A DNA stretch of 21,509 bases. Source: Clostridium sp. UBA3947. GTDB lineage: Bacteria; Bacillota; Clostridia; Clostridiales; Clostridiaceae. The position numbers were made by a program, and so were the translations under genes. The DNA lies in assembly GCA_002385545.1 (NCBI GenBank), contig DGDR01000043.1:2649-24157 (forward strand), given 5' to 3'. The notes under the pieces were generated by a model. The model worked only from the letters and a program-made list of their open reading frames with translations. It searched no databases and was not told where the DNA came from. Numbering within the stretch: the first letter of the stretch is position 1; every line of letters starts with the position of its first letter. Shown here in pieces: positions 7,463 to 14,953 of this stretch.

Positions 7463-8396
7463 AGCAAATTTATTTATGATATTGGTAATTATGTTTTCTG
7501 TTTTTATTCCAGGGGTTGCAGGACGGGCTTTAACTAATTTGCTTGGAATGTATAATTATGTGGCTATTGCAGAATATATTTTATTTTTGCTACCAGCATT
7601 AATTTATATACTTATAAGTAAGGAGTCGCCTAAAAAGGTTTTTAGCCTTAATAAAATTTCCTTTGTAGACATACTTTTATCAATATTAGTTGCTTTTTTA
7701 GCTCGTCCTTTGGCGGGGTTTCTTTCTGGGTTAACAGGATTATTTTTTGAGAATCCAGTAGAAGAGGCCTTTGAAGTATTAGAATCTATGTCATTCCCTA
7801 CAATGCTATTTGCTATGGCTATTACTCCAGCTATCTGTGAGGAGGTAGTAACCAGAGGAATATTTCTACATGGATGCAAAAAAACAAGTACCCTAGTAGC
7901 TTGTTTAGCTAATGGAGTAGTATTTTGCATATTGCATATGGATATGCAGCAATCCTTATATACTTTTGCCTTAGGATTTATTTTTGCTTATATGGTAAGA
8001 GCTACTAATTCAATTTGGTCTTCTGTTTTGTGTCACTTTACCTTTAACTCAATAAGTGTAGTTACACAGCAGTTGCTTAAGCTGTTATCAGAGGAACAAT
8101 TGCAGGAGATGATGGAGTCCGCAGCTAATTCTGGAAACGATGTTATATCTGTAATTGCTAGTTTTATTTTTGCAATACCATTTACAGTAGGTCTTGTATT
8201 TGTATTGTTATATATGTACAAAAGAAACCATAAGGTGAAGAATCCTCTTAATGTTAATAATCTACCTGTTGAAAAAACGGACAATAACTATTTTGGCTTT
8301 GAATTGACAGTGAAGGAAGGGAAGGGACTAGCATACTTATCCTTTGGACTACTTATTAGTGTCTATGCTCTTATTATGCTATCAACTAGTGGTTAG
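7446..8396 (+). CDS. CPBP-family intramembrane metalloprotease
   Basis: This 316-residue polytopic membrane protein has about seven or eight hydrophobic segments. It carries all three CPBP (CAAX-protease/bacteriocin-processing, Abi) motifs: EEVVTR (E132, E133, R137), FCILH (H164) and CHFTFN (H197, N201). These are the expected Glu and His residues of the intramembrane active site, so it should be an active protease, probably of membrane or lipid-modified peptides; the substrate is unknown. Its start follows AGGGGGA (7434-7440) with 5-base spacing and lies inside the end of the phosphoesterase gene. A weak AACTA/TAGTT hairpin overlapping the stop, followed by T6, could end the operon, but the stem is only 5 bp. 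The 249 bases that follow hold only the next gene's promoter. Confidence 0.9.
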   Translation: MKGIVKANLFMILVIMFSVFIPGVAGRALTNLLGMYNYVAIAEYILFLLPALIYILISKESPKKVFSLNKISFVDILLSILVAFLARPLAGFLSGLTGLFFENPVEEAFEVLESMSFPTMLFAMAITPAICEEVVTRGIFLHGCKKTSTLVACLANGVVFCILHMDMQQSLYTFALGFIFAYMVRATNSIWSSVLCHFTFNSISVVTQQLLKLLSEEQLQEMMESAANSGNDVISVIASFIFAIPFTVGLVFVLLYMYKRNHKVKNPLNVNNLPVEKTDNNYFGFELTVKEGKGLAYLSFGLLISVYALIMLSTSG

Positions 8397-8586
8397 TTTT
8401 TTACTATAAATTGTCGGACTAGGTATAAGAGATAGGATATAAAAGAAAATTATTATAGCCAATTTGCCTCTAGAGAAGTTGTTAAATAATATCTTGCATC
8501 CCGCATAAAAAGAGGTGTTCAGACATTTCTATAGGATATTGTGACAGCAGGTTTAAAAAATCGCTTAAGAAAAATTGAAAAAAGTA

Positions 8587-8615
8587 TTTAAAAATACCAA
8601 TATATGTAATATAAT
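8587..8615 (+). promoter_or_regulatory. Sigma-A-type promoter of the isochorismatase-fold gene
   Basis: TTTAAA (8587-8592), 17-base spacer, TATAAT (8610-8615). Transcription would begin near 8622, just before GGAGGGG (8634-8640) and the ATG at 8646. Confidence 0.5.
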
Positions 8616-8645
8616 ATAAGAAGATGTAATATTGGAGGGGATGAT

Positions 8646-9170
8646 ATGGGATACACTTCAAGTAATACTGCGCTCATAGTAATTGATATACAAAAAGGAT
8701 TCTTTAGAGCGGCAACTTCGGTTTATAATGCAGAAAGTTTTTTGAATACGGTGGAAATGCTTATAAATGAGGCTCATGAAGCTAACATTCAAGTTATACA
8801 TGTTCAACGTTATTATGAAGTTTTGGTGGGACTAGGTGAAAAAAGCATGAATATGCATCCAAGAATTAATCTTAGACCTAACGATATTGTATTAAGAAAA
8901 GAGCAAATCAGCGCCTTTCAAAACACTAATCTTCATGAAATATTACAAAGTAAAAAAATTGAGAGAATAGTTGTTACTGGATTAATGACACAAGGAGCTA
9001 TTAAGTCTACCTGTAGAGACGGTAAAGCATTAGGATATGATGTAGTATTGGTGGCAGATGGGCATACCAACAATAATCAAAATGCACCACAAGTAATTAG
9101 GGAATGGAATGAAACTTTGGCTAGTGAGAATATAAGTGTCTTAAAAGCTGAAGAAATTCATTTTATTTAG
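8646..9170 (+). CDS. Isochorismatase-fold cysteine hydrolase homologue lacking the catalytic Cys
   Basis: This 174-residue protein has the cysteine-hydrolase (isochorismatase/nicotinamidase) fold. The catalytic Asp is in VIDIQKGFF (D14) and the Lys in RKEQISAF (K85). The block VVTGLMTQ, GAIKSTCRDGKALGY corresponds to the usual TGxxTxxCVxxTxRxAxxxGY. The position that normally holds the nucleophilic Cys is Ala118 (codon GCT, 8997-8999). The Cys five residues later is the ordinary non-catalytic one seen in relatives. The protein is therefore probably not a conventional hydrolase; binding, regulatory or pseudoenzyme roles are possible. It stands alone with its own promoter. Family assignment is firm and loss of activity is inferred. 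GGAGGGG supports the start. Confidence 0.88.
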   Translation: MGYTSSNTALIVIDIQKGFFRAATSVYNAESFLNTVEMLINEAHEANIQVIHVQRYYEVLVGLGEKSMNMHPRINLRPNDIVLRKEQISAFQNTNLHEILQSKKIERIVVTGLMTQGAIKSTCRDGKALGYDVVLVADGHTNNNQNAPQVIREWNETLASENISVLKAEEIHFI

Positions 9171-9229
9171 ATAAATTAAAAGTATTAAATTATACCAACA
9201 TGCAATAATTTCCCCTTAGAACTAAAACT

Positions 9230-9258
9230 TTGATTTTAATAGACTTTTATTATATAAT
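9230..9258 (+). promoter_or_regulatory. Sigma-A promoter of the NlpC-like gene
   Basis: TTGATT (9230-9235), 17-base spacer, TATAAT (9253-9258). The predicted start of transcription near 9265 rules out the upstream in-frame TTG at 9230 as a translation start. Confidence 0.7.
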
Positions 9259-9289
9259 AAAATATATTCTGCTATTGGGGGAGATGAGC

Positions 9290-9829
9290 GTGAAGTCTAT
9301 TTATATAGTAATATCACAAACTGGTACATGGCTATCTACTCTAATTAAGCTATATACAAAGCAAAAATATAATCATGTTTCCATAAGCTTAGAGAATAGC
9401 CTTAGTGATATGTATAGCTTCGGTAGAATAAATCCATCAAATCCTTTTAGTGGTGGATTTGCTCAAGAAAGCATCTATGATGGAGTTTATAAAATGTTTC
9501 CTAATTGTAGATGCGCTATATACAGAATAACAGTCACTGATGAGCAATATAATAAGGTCAAAGAAATAATAGAGGAATTTAAGAGAAAGAGACATCATTA
9601 TAGATATAATTTTCTCGGATTGTTTTATATTGTTTTACATATGGACAAGCCTAGGAAAAGACATTACTTCTGCTCTCAATTTGTATCGGAGGTTTTAACA
9701 AGAAGTGGCATAGCAAAGTTTGATAAGCCTTTTCATTTAGTTACTACTAAGGATTTTTTGAAGCTACCCAATCTGCAGCCAGTGTTTGAAGGCTTAAGCA
9801 GATATGTAGCATCACCTGTTATATACTGA
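9290..9829 (+). CDS. Permuted-papain / NlpC-P60-like (YiiX-type) protein
   Basis: This predicted 179-residue cytoplasmic protein opens with a strand and the motif KYNHVSISL (His29). Its second half contains HYFCSQFVSEVL (Cys128). That order, His first and Cys later, is the circularly permuted papain fold of the YiiX/YebB-like NlpC-P60 branch, whose members are thought to act on amide or thioester bonds of lipids or peptides. No signal peptide is present; the stretch FLGLFYIVLHM is hydrophobic but short. The start is taken as GTG 9290 because GGGGGAG (9277-9283) is 6 bases before it; the ATG at 9284 touches that site. A strong promoter and a terminator bracket it as a single-gene unit. Confidence 0.7.
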   Translation: MKSIYIVISQTGTWLSTLIKLYTKQKYNHVSISLENSLSDMYSFGRINPSNPFSGGFAQESIYDGVYKMFPNCRCAIYRITVTDEQYNKVKEIIEEFKRKRHHYRYNFLGLFYIVLHMDKPRKRHYFCSQFVSEVLTRSGIAKFDKPFHLVTTKDFLKLPNLQPVFEGLSRYVASPVIY

Positions 9830-9868
9830 TTGGTGAAATCATAATTTAATTAATATATTTTGAACAAT

Positions 9869-9909
9869 AGGCAGAAATACTAGGATTAAGATTATTTCTG
9901 TCTTTTTTT
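9869..9909 (+). terminator. Intrinsic terminator of the NlpC-like gene
   Basis: Eleven-base stem (9869-9879 with 9893-9903, AGGCAGAAATA/TATTTCTGTCT, one G·T pair), loop of 13 bases, and a T run to 9909. Confidence 0.88.
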
Positions 9910-9980
9910 AAAATAGTAAAGGAAAAATTTTACATATAAGCAAAAATAAAGTTAGTGCTATTGGAATGTTAAAAATATTA

Positions 9981-10001
9981 AATTTTGCACTTCGCAAAAT
10001 T
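9981..10001. repeat. Small inverted repeat upstream of the GNAT gene
   Basis: Perfect 8-bp stem AATTTTGC/GCAAAATT with loop ACTTC, in the 248-base gap before the acetyltransferase. It could be an operator or a leader hairpin. No T run follows, and I see no clear promoter nearby. Confidence 0.3.
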
Positions 10002-10077
10002 ATCCTAAATTTCTGACCTCTGACTTTTAAAAACTACAGAACAGCTTTTTTATAAAAATAGATTGGGGTGAATAATT

Positions 10078-10503
10078 GTGATAATCAGGCAAATGGACAT
10101 CAAGGATTATGAGGAACTGTTAAAGCTATGGGAACACAAGCCAGATATAGGGGATGGGCAAATAGACTCAAGGGACAAATTTGAAAAGTTTTTAAGAAGG
10201 AATTCATCCTATAACCTAGTATGTCAGCATAAAAACCAAATTATTGGAAGTATATTATGCGGAAGTGATGGGCAAAGTGCCTATATATATCATTTGGCAA
10301 TAAGAGAGGATTATAGATTAAAGGGCATTGAGAGTGATATGATTAATGAGCTTATCAGGAAGCTTAGTATAGATGGCGTTAAAGAATGTAGGCTCTTTGT
10401 AATGGATGATAATTATGATGAGCAAGACTTTTGGATTAGTGAGGGATGGAAGCAAAACAGGGATATGATAGTGTTTTCTAGGAAGCTGAAAGCTAGTAAT
10501 TAA
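10078..10503 (+). CDS. GNAT-family N-acetyltransferase
   Basis: This 141-residue single-domain protein begins MIIRQMDIKDYEELLKLWE, a typical GNAT opening. The central strand IGSILCGSDG is followed by IYHLAIREDYRLKGIESDMI, where RLKGIE is the acetyl-CoA pyrophosphate loop (RxxGxG/A type, with Glu-Ser in place of the usual Gly/Ala). The end has the usual FWISEGWKQNRDMIVFSRKL strands. The HLAI and YRxKGI pattern is close to YpeA-like acetyltransferases. The substrate is unknown. The GTG start follows GGGGTG (10063-10068). It ends just before the promoter of the next gene. Confidence 0.85.
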   Translation: MIIRQMDIKDYEELLKLWEHKPDIGDGQIDSRDKFEKFLRRNSSYNLVCQHKNQIIGSILCGSDGQSAYIYHLAIREDYRLKGIESDMINELIRKLSIDGVKECRLFVMDDNYDEQDFWISEGWKQNRDMIVFSRKLKASN

Positions 10504-10548
10504 ATTTTTGTAAAAAGAGAATAATATAATCGTGCAAATGGAAATATA

Positions 10549-10557
10549 TGTTATAAT
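10549..10557 (+). promoter_or_regulatory. Extended -10 promoter upstream of the 160-residue unknown gene
   Basis: TGTTATAAT is an exact TGnTATAAT extended -10; no good -35 lies 17 bases upstream. Transcription would start near 10564, 29 bases before the chosen start codon. Confidence 0.5.
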
Positions 10558-10592
10558 AATTTTCGTAAAAATTTTTGGGAATGGTGATAGCA

Positions 10593-11075
10593 GTGGATTA
10601 TGCAAAATATACGATAATAGAAGGCTACTTTCAATGCTGTTCAGATATACTTTCAATGTTTAGTATACCTTGCTGTACTACCATAAGCTTTAGGAGACTT
10701 GGCAAAGGTAGCGATCCTTTATTGGTTATGGAGCAATATTTTGCTGACCATTGTAATGTAAATATTAATTTTCATCTAATAGGCCTTAAGGAGTGGAAAG
10801 AGACTTTTATGGATAGATTGGATTATTGGATCTATCCTATTTTTGATAATAAGCAATATGACGATGCAGTAAATAATTATAAGGTGAAATTTATAATAGA
10901 AAGCATCATATCCTTGTTAGAACAATTTTTTCAAGATAAAATTATAGAAGCCTTTACTCTTTTTAAGGAAGATGAAGAAAAACTAAAGGAAGCCTTTAAT
11001 CTACAGAAAAATGAGCTTTATATTTTTAAAAGTGGTAGGGAGATTTTCTTGTTACAATTTACTATGAGCAAGTAA
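10593..11075 (+). CDS. Hypothetical protein, about 160 residues
   Basis: I do not recognise this protein. It is soluble and begins with about 60 residues rich in aromatic residues and Cys (FQCCSDILSMFSIPCC, four Cys in two CC pairs). Its C-terminal half is a helical segment of alternating charged and hydrophobic residues (IIESIISLLEQFFQDKIIEA, then FTLFKEDEEKLKEAF). It ends in two strands, LYIFKSGREIFLLQF. The start is uncertain. GTG 10593 has GGTGAT close upstream; ATG 10581 and TTG 10575 are in frame but have poorer sites, and all lie after the predicted transcription start. The gene lies between the GNAT gene and the beta-propeller protein. No clear terminator follows. Confidence 0.65.
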   Translation: MDYAKYTIIEGYFQCCSDILSMFSIPCCTTISFRRLGKGSDPLLVMEQYFADHCNVNINFHLIGLKEWKETFMDRLDYWIYPIFDNKQYDDAVNNYKVKFIIESIISLLEQFFQDKIIEAFTLFKEDEEKLKEAFNLQKNELYIFKSGREIFLLQFTMSK

Positions 11076-11133
11076 TAAGAAAGCAATTTTTTACTAATAC
11101 TAACACCATAAGCTTTTTGTGGAGGTGTTAGGA

Positions 11134-12168
11134 TTGAACATTAGGTCCAATCAAAAAAACATAATAATTGGGATAGGTTTTTTATTAATATTTCAGGGGG
11201 TACTTGTATTAGGCTTCCATGGCTATAAGGTGAATAAGCTTCTGAAGCAAGACACAGTGATGAGTGGTTCTAACATAAAGCCTAGTAAGGTAAAAAGGAT
11301 TGAGGAAATCAATCCGTTAGGTTGGTTAGATGAAGAAAACATAATTATTAAAAAGGGGCATCCATTAAATATATATAAATACAATTTAAAAACCGGTGAG
11401 GAATGCCTTTTGATAGCATCGGAGAAGGATATATCATATGCAGCAGTATCTCCAAATAGAAGGTATATTTTTTACGTAGAGGGTAGCGAACTAACGGGAA
11501 CGGGCTATATTTATAATCTAACTACCAATAAAGCAATTCAGGTTACAGAGCTGGATGAAATACCTTTAGGCATAGGACGATGGACAGATGATAAATCAGT
11601 AATTTTCTTCTCCTACACTAAGGGAGGAGTTTTTGTTGCTGGGCTTGATGGTCGCAGAGAGCAAATTGCTCCTAAAGCTCAAGGCCTTATGAGAGACCCT
11701 ATAAGGGTAGGGGATAAGATATACTATGTAAGCGATGAATATAAGCTGTATAAGTATGATATTCTTACAAAAGAAACAAAACTATTACTTCAAGAAACTG
11801 CAGAATTTATTCCTTCTAGGGATGGATCTAATTTTGCCAAGGTCTCTTTAGGTAGAAAAAGCTTGGATATTACAGATGAGAATGGAGAAAGAAGGTTACA
11901 AATATACCATGGAGTAGGAGTAGGGGGATTTAGCTGGTCTCCCTGTGGAAATAAGCTAGCCTACTTGGTTTCATCTGATTCTGGCAAGGGAGAACAGTTA
12001 TATATAGCTCAAATTTCTTCTGGCAAGTCAGTGAAAGTGGCAGATAATATACCACAAAGCTTCCCATATATTTTTTGGAGCCCCTCGGGCAAAAAAATAT
12101 TAGTTCCAGCTTATGAGAAAAATGATGATAAACAGAAATTTGCTGCAATAATAATTGAAATTGAGTAA
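11134..12168 (+). CDS. Membrane-anchored TolB/WD40-like beta-propeller protein
   Basis: This 344-residue protein has one N-terminal membrane segment (about residues 8-28, NIIIGIGFLLIFQGVLVLGF) after a short basic stretch. The rest would lie outside the cell. The body has repeating beta-sheet units with the PD40/TolB signature: YAAVSPNRRYIFYVEG, LGIGRWTDDKSVIFFSY, GFSWSPCGNKLAYLV and YIFWSPSGKKILVPA. These match the WSPDGKxIxxx pattern of beta-propeller blades. Its partner or ligand is unknown. TTG 11134 is taken as the start because GGAGGTG (11121-11127) ends 6 bases upstream; GTG 11119 overlaps that site. It is followed after 13 bases by another membrane-anchored unknown, so the two may be co-expressed and work at the cell surface. 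Confidence 0.72.
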   Translation: MNIRSNQKNIIIGIGFLLIFQGVLVLGFHGYKVNKLLKQDTVMSGSNIKPSKVKRIEEINPLGWLDEENIIIKKGHPLNIYKYNLKTGEECLLIASEKDISYAAVSPNRRYIFYVEGSELTGTGYIYNLTTNKAIQVTELDEIPLGIGRWTDDKSVIFFSYTKGGVFVAGLDGRREQIAPKAQGLMRDPIRVGDKIYYVSDEYKLYKYDILTKETKLLLQETAEFIPSRDGSNFAKVSLGRKSLDITDENGERRLQIYHGVGVGGFSWSPCGNKLAYLVSSDSGKGEQLYIAQISSGKSVKVADNIPQSFPYIFWSPSGKKILVPAYEKNDDKQKFAAIIIEIE

Positions 12169-12181
12169 AAAGAGGGATATA

Positions 12182-12841
12182 ATGTATTTATATGGTGAGA
12201 AGGGGTGTGGTATTTTGAGGAAAAATAAAGTGGCTATCGGTGTGGCAGCAGGTGTAGCAGCTGCTGGTGCGGTAGGGATATCTCTACTACTATATAAGAA
12301 GCTAGCCAAGAAGAAAAAGATAGAATGTAACTTGGATTCTGGAAATATAACTAAGATAATCAGTATGAATTATCCAAACTATGAATCCTTAGAAGAGGTT
12401 GTTAAAGAGAGTAAAATAGCAATAAAAGGCGAGATTGTTGATAAGTATGTTAAAGAAATTCAGGTGGGGTCCTATGGAGATGGTGAAGCTATATCCTATT
12501 TATATACCGTTTCAAAGGTTAAGGTTTTAAAGACCTTAAAGGGTACCTTAAATGAAGGAGAAATGGTATATGTTAAGCAGCTAGGAGACGGCTGTAGAGT
12601 TATAGCTAATAATTTTGATAGTGAGGATTACTTTAAAATTGGTCAGCAATACTATATGTTTTTAGACTCTAGTGAGAAGGATAGCGAGGCAATGCCTTAT
12701 TCCTGCTTAAACCCTCAGCAGGGTGCTTTAAAGATAGAGGATAATAAGATAATTGGTATAGATATACATACATTAAAGAGAAAGTTCTGTAATGAAGTAT
12801 CTATTGAAGCCTTTGAGAACGAAGTAAAGAAATATGTATAG
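12182..12841 (+). CDS. Membrane-anchored hypothetical protein, possibly NTR/TIMP-like fold
   Basis: About 219 residues. A glycine/alanine-rich membrane segment (KVAIGVAAGVAAAGAVGISL) is followed by a stop-transfer run, KKLAKKKK, and then an extracytoplasmic domain. The order EEVVKESKIAIKGEIVDK, then VSKVKVLKTLKGTLNEGEMV, then FKIGQQYYMFLDS recalls small NTR/TIMP-like OB-fold proteins of Firmicutes. This is an inference from pattern, not a firm family match. ATG 12182 follows AGAGGG (12171-12176). TTG 12215 with AAGGGG upstream is a real alternative that would start directly before the membrane segment. The gene follows the beta-propeller gene closely and ends in a strong terminator. Confidence 0.68.
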   Translation: MYLYGEKGCGILRKNKVAIGVAAGVAAAGAVGISLLLYKKLAKKKKIECNLDSGNITKIISMNYPNYESLEEVVKESKIAIKGEIVDKYVKEIQVGSYGDGEAISYLYTVSKVKVLKTLKGTLNEGEMVYVKQLGDGCRVIANNFDSEDYFKIGQQYYMFLDSSEKDSEAMPYSCLNPQQGALKIEDNKIIGIDIHTLKRKFCNEVSIEAFENEVKKYV

Positions 12842-12851
12842 CTTCTTTAAT

Positions 12852-12901
12852 AGGGTTGTTGCACAAGAACTGACTTGTTCCTTGTGCAGCAGTCCTTTTT
12901 T
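12852..12901 (+). terminator. Long intrinsic terminator, repeat-type
   Basis: Outer stem 12852-12867 with 12881-12896, core GCACAAG/CTTGTGC, inner AAC/GTT helix with a bulged C, and T6. Its 3' arm TGTGCAGCAGTCCTTTT (12883-12899) is identical to the one at 20398-20414. Confidence 0.92.
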
Positions 12902-12956
12902 ATTGTAAAGGAAATTATAAAAATTAAGAGCCTAAAAGGGTGCTAATTCTAACCAT

Positions 12957-12985
12957 TTGCTCTTTTTATGTCTATATGATATAAA
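12957..12985 (+). promoter_or_regulatory. Promoter of the ABC-F / HutP-like operon
   Basis: TTGCTC (12957-12962), 17-base spacer ending in TGA, and TATAAA (12980-12985), giving an extended -10 (TGnTATAAA). Transcription would begin near 12992, just before GAGAGGA and the ATG at 13016. Confidence 0.6.
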
Positions 12986-13015
12986 ATAATTAAAAAACAG
13001 TTGAGAGGAAGTAAG

Positions 13016-14920
13016 ATGAATCTATTAAGCGCAGAAGGTATTACAAAAAGCTATAGTGAGAAAAAACTATTTAATAATATAAATCTTGGAATAAATGATG
13101 GCGATAAAATTGGCCTTATAGGTATAAATGGTACGGGAAAAAGCACCTTGCTAAAGGTGATAGCTGGAGTAGAAGAGGTGGATGAGGGCAGAATAATTCG
13201 CTCTAATGTTCTTCAAATAGAATATCTTTCACAAAATCCAGCTTTTGATGAGGATAACACTGTTATTCAGCAGGTATTTAAGGGAAACTCACCAGTTATG
13301 AGACTGCTGAGAGAGTATGAAGAGGCTATAAACAAGGGCAGTTCTAGTGAGCAACTTATGAAGCTTACTGGGCAAATAGATCTTTTAAATGGATGGACTC
13401 TAGAAAGTGAAGCTAAATCCATATTAAGCAAGCTAGGTATTACGGACTTTAATGCAAGGGTGGGAGCTTTATCTGGAGGTCAGAAAAAGAGGGTAGCTCT
13501 AGCAGCAGCCTTGATTCAGCCTTCTAATCTATTAATTCTAGATGAACCTACAAACCATCTGGACAATGACACAATTGATTGGTTGGAGCAGTACCTCAAT
13601 AAAAGAAAGGGCGCTCTGCTAATGATTACCCATGACAGATATTTCTTAGATAGAGTGGCCAATGAAATAATAGAGCTAGATAGGGGAAAGCTATATACCT
13701 ACAAGGGTAACTACACAAGCTTCCTGGAGAAAAAGGCTGAAAGATTAGAAATAGAAGAGGCCAATGAGGCTAAAAGGCAGAACCTTTTGAGGAAGGAACT
13801 GGCTTGGATTAGACGTGGAGCTAAGGCTAGAACTACTAAGCAAAAGGCTAGAATAGACCGCTTTGAAAGGCTTTCTTCACAGGAAGTGGAGAAGGTGGAG
13901 GATAAGATCGATATTTCTGTGGGCAGTAGTAGACTAGGTAAGAAGGTAATTGAATTAAATAATATCAGCAAGGCCTACGGTGATAGAATATTAATAAGAA
14001 ACTTTAACTATATTGTATTAAGAGATGATCGAATAGGTATTGTAGGGCCTAACGGTATGGGAAAGTCTACATTGATAAATATCATTGCTGGAAAATTAAT
14101 GGCAGATAGCGGTTATGTGGATGTTGGTGAGACTGTTAAAATAGGTCTTTATTCTCAAGAGAATAACTTTATAAAAGAAGACATGAGGGTAATTGAATAC
14201 ATAAGAGAGGCTGCTGAATATATAACTACGGCAGAAGGGGAGAAAATAACAGCCTCGCAGATGCTGGAGAGGTTTTTGTTTCCACCAGAGACTCAATGGA
14301 CTCCTATAGAAAAGCTGTCTGGTGGAGAAAAAAGAAGATTGTATTTATTGAGAGTGCTAATGGAAGCACCTAATGTACTTTTGTTAGATGAGCCTACCAA
14401 TGACTTAGATATTCAAACTCTAACTATATTAGAGGATTATATAGATAATTTTCAGGGTGCAGTTATAGCTGTGTCTCATGATAGGTATTTCCTTGATAGA
14501 ATAGCGGAGAAGATCTTTGCCTTTAAAGAGGGAGGAGAAATAGCTCAGTATGCAGGTAACTATTCAGACTATAGCTTAAAGATGGAGGAAGAAAAGCTTG
14601 CTAAGATAGATGAGGAAAAGTACAAGGAAAATGTGGATAAAAACAAGGCTACTGTGGATAAAATAGAAGAAAAGAAAAAAGCCTTGAGATTTTCCTACAT
14701 GGAGCAGAGAGAATATGAGCAAATAGATGGCATAATAAGTGATTTAGAAGAAAAGTTAAAGGAAGTAGAGGAGAAAATTAATAAAGCTGCAGCAGATTAT
14801 ACCTTGCTTCAAGAGCTCCTAAAAGAAAAGGAAGAGCTTGAGAATAAGCTGGAGGAAAAAATGGAGCGATGGATTTATCTTAATGATTTAGCAGAAAAGA
14901 TTCAGAAGGGTCAGAACTAA
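13016..14920 (+). CDS. ABC-F family ATPase (Uup/YfmR-like)
   Basis: This 634-residue soluble protein has two ABC domains and no membrane part, the mark of ABC-F translation factors and ribosome-protection proteins. Domain 1 has GINGTGKS (36-43), LSGGQKKR (152-159) and LLILDEPTNHLD (172-183). Domain 2 has GPNGMGKS (344-351), LSGGEKRR (434-441) and LLLDEPTNDLD (455-465). The inter-domain linker contains ELAWIRRGAKARTTKQKARI (261-280), characteristic of the Uup/YfmR branch. The long charged coiled coil at about 545-634 is the Uup-type C-terminal extension. The expected role is on the ribosome or on branched nucleic acid, not transport. ATG 13016 is used because GAGAGGA precedes it; TTG 13001 lies upstream of that site. 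The HutP-like gene follows after 33 bases, probably in the same transcript. Confidence 0.93.
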   Translation: MNLLSAEGITKSYSEKKLFNNINLGINDGDKIGLIGINGTGKSTLLKVIAGVEEVDEGRIIRSNVLQIEYLSQNPAFDEDNTVIQQVFKGNSPVMRLLREYEEAINKGSSSEQLMKLTGQIDLLNGWTLESEAKSILSKLGITDFNARVGALSGGQKKRVALAAALIQPSNLLILDEPTNHLDNDTIDWLEQYLNKRKGALLMITHDRYFLDRVANEIIELDRGKLYTYKGNYTSFLEKKAERLEIEEANEAKRQNLLRKELAWIRRGAKARTTKQKARIDRFERLSSQEVEKVEDKIDISVGSSRLGKKVIELNNISKAYGDRILIRNFNYIVLRDDRIGIVGPNGMGKSTLINIIAGKLMADSGYVDVGETVKIGLYSQENNFIKEDMRVIEYIREAAEYITTAEGEKITASQMLERFLFPPETQWTPIEKLSGGEKRRLYLLRVLMEAPNVLLLDEPTNDLDIQTLTILEDYIDNFQGAVIAVSHDRYFLDRIAEKIFAFKEGGEIAQYAGNYSDYSLKMEEEKLAKIDEEKYKENVDKNKATVDKIEEKKKALRFSYMEQREYEQIDGIISDLEEKLKEVEEKINKAAADYTLLQELLKEKEELENKLEEKMERWIYLNDLAEKIQKGQN

Positions 14921-14953
14921 TTTTTTTAAACAATAGAAGGGAAGGCGAATATA

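Noticed and set aside
9230..9289. TTG start at 9230 for the NlpC-like gene
   Set aside because: The TTG is part of a TTGATT -35 element of a good promoter; transcription starts after it.
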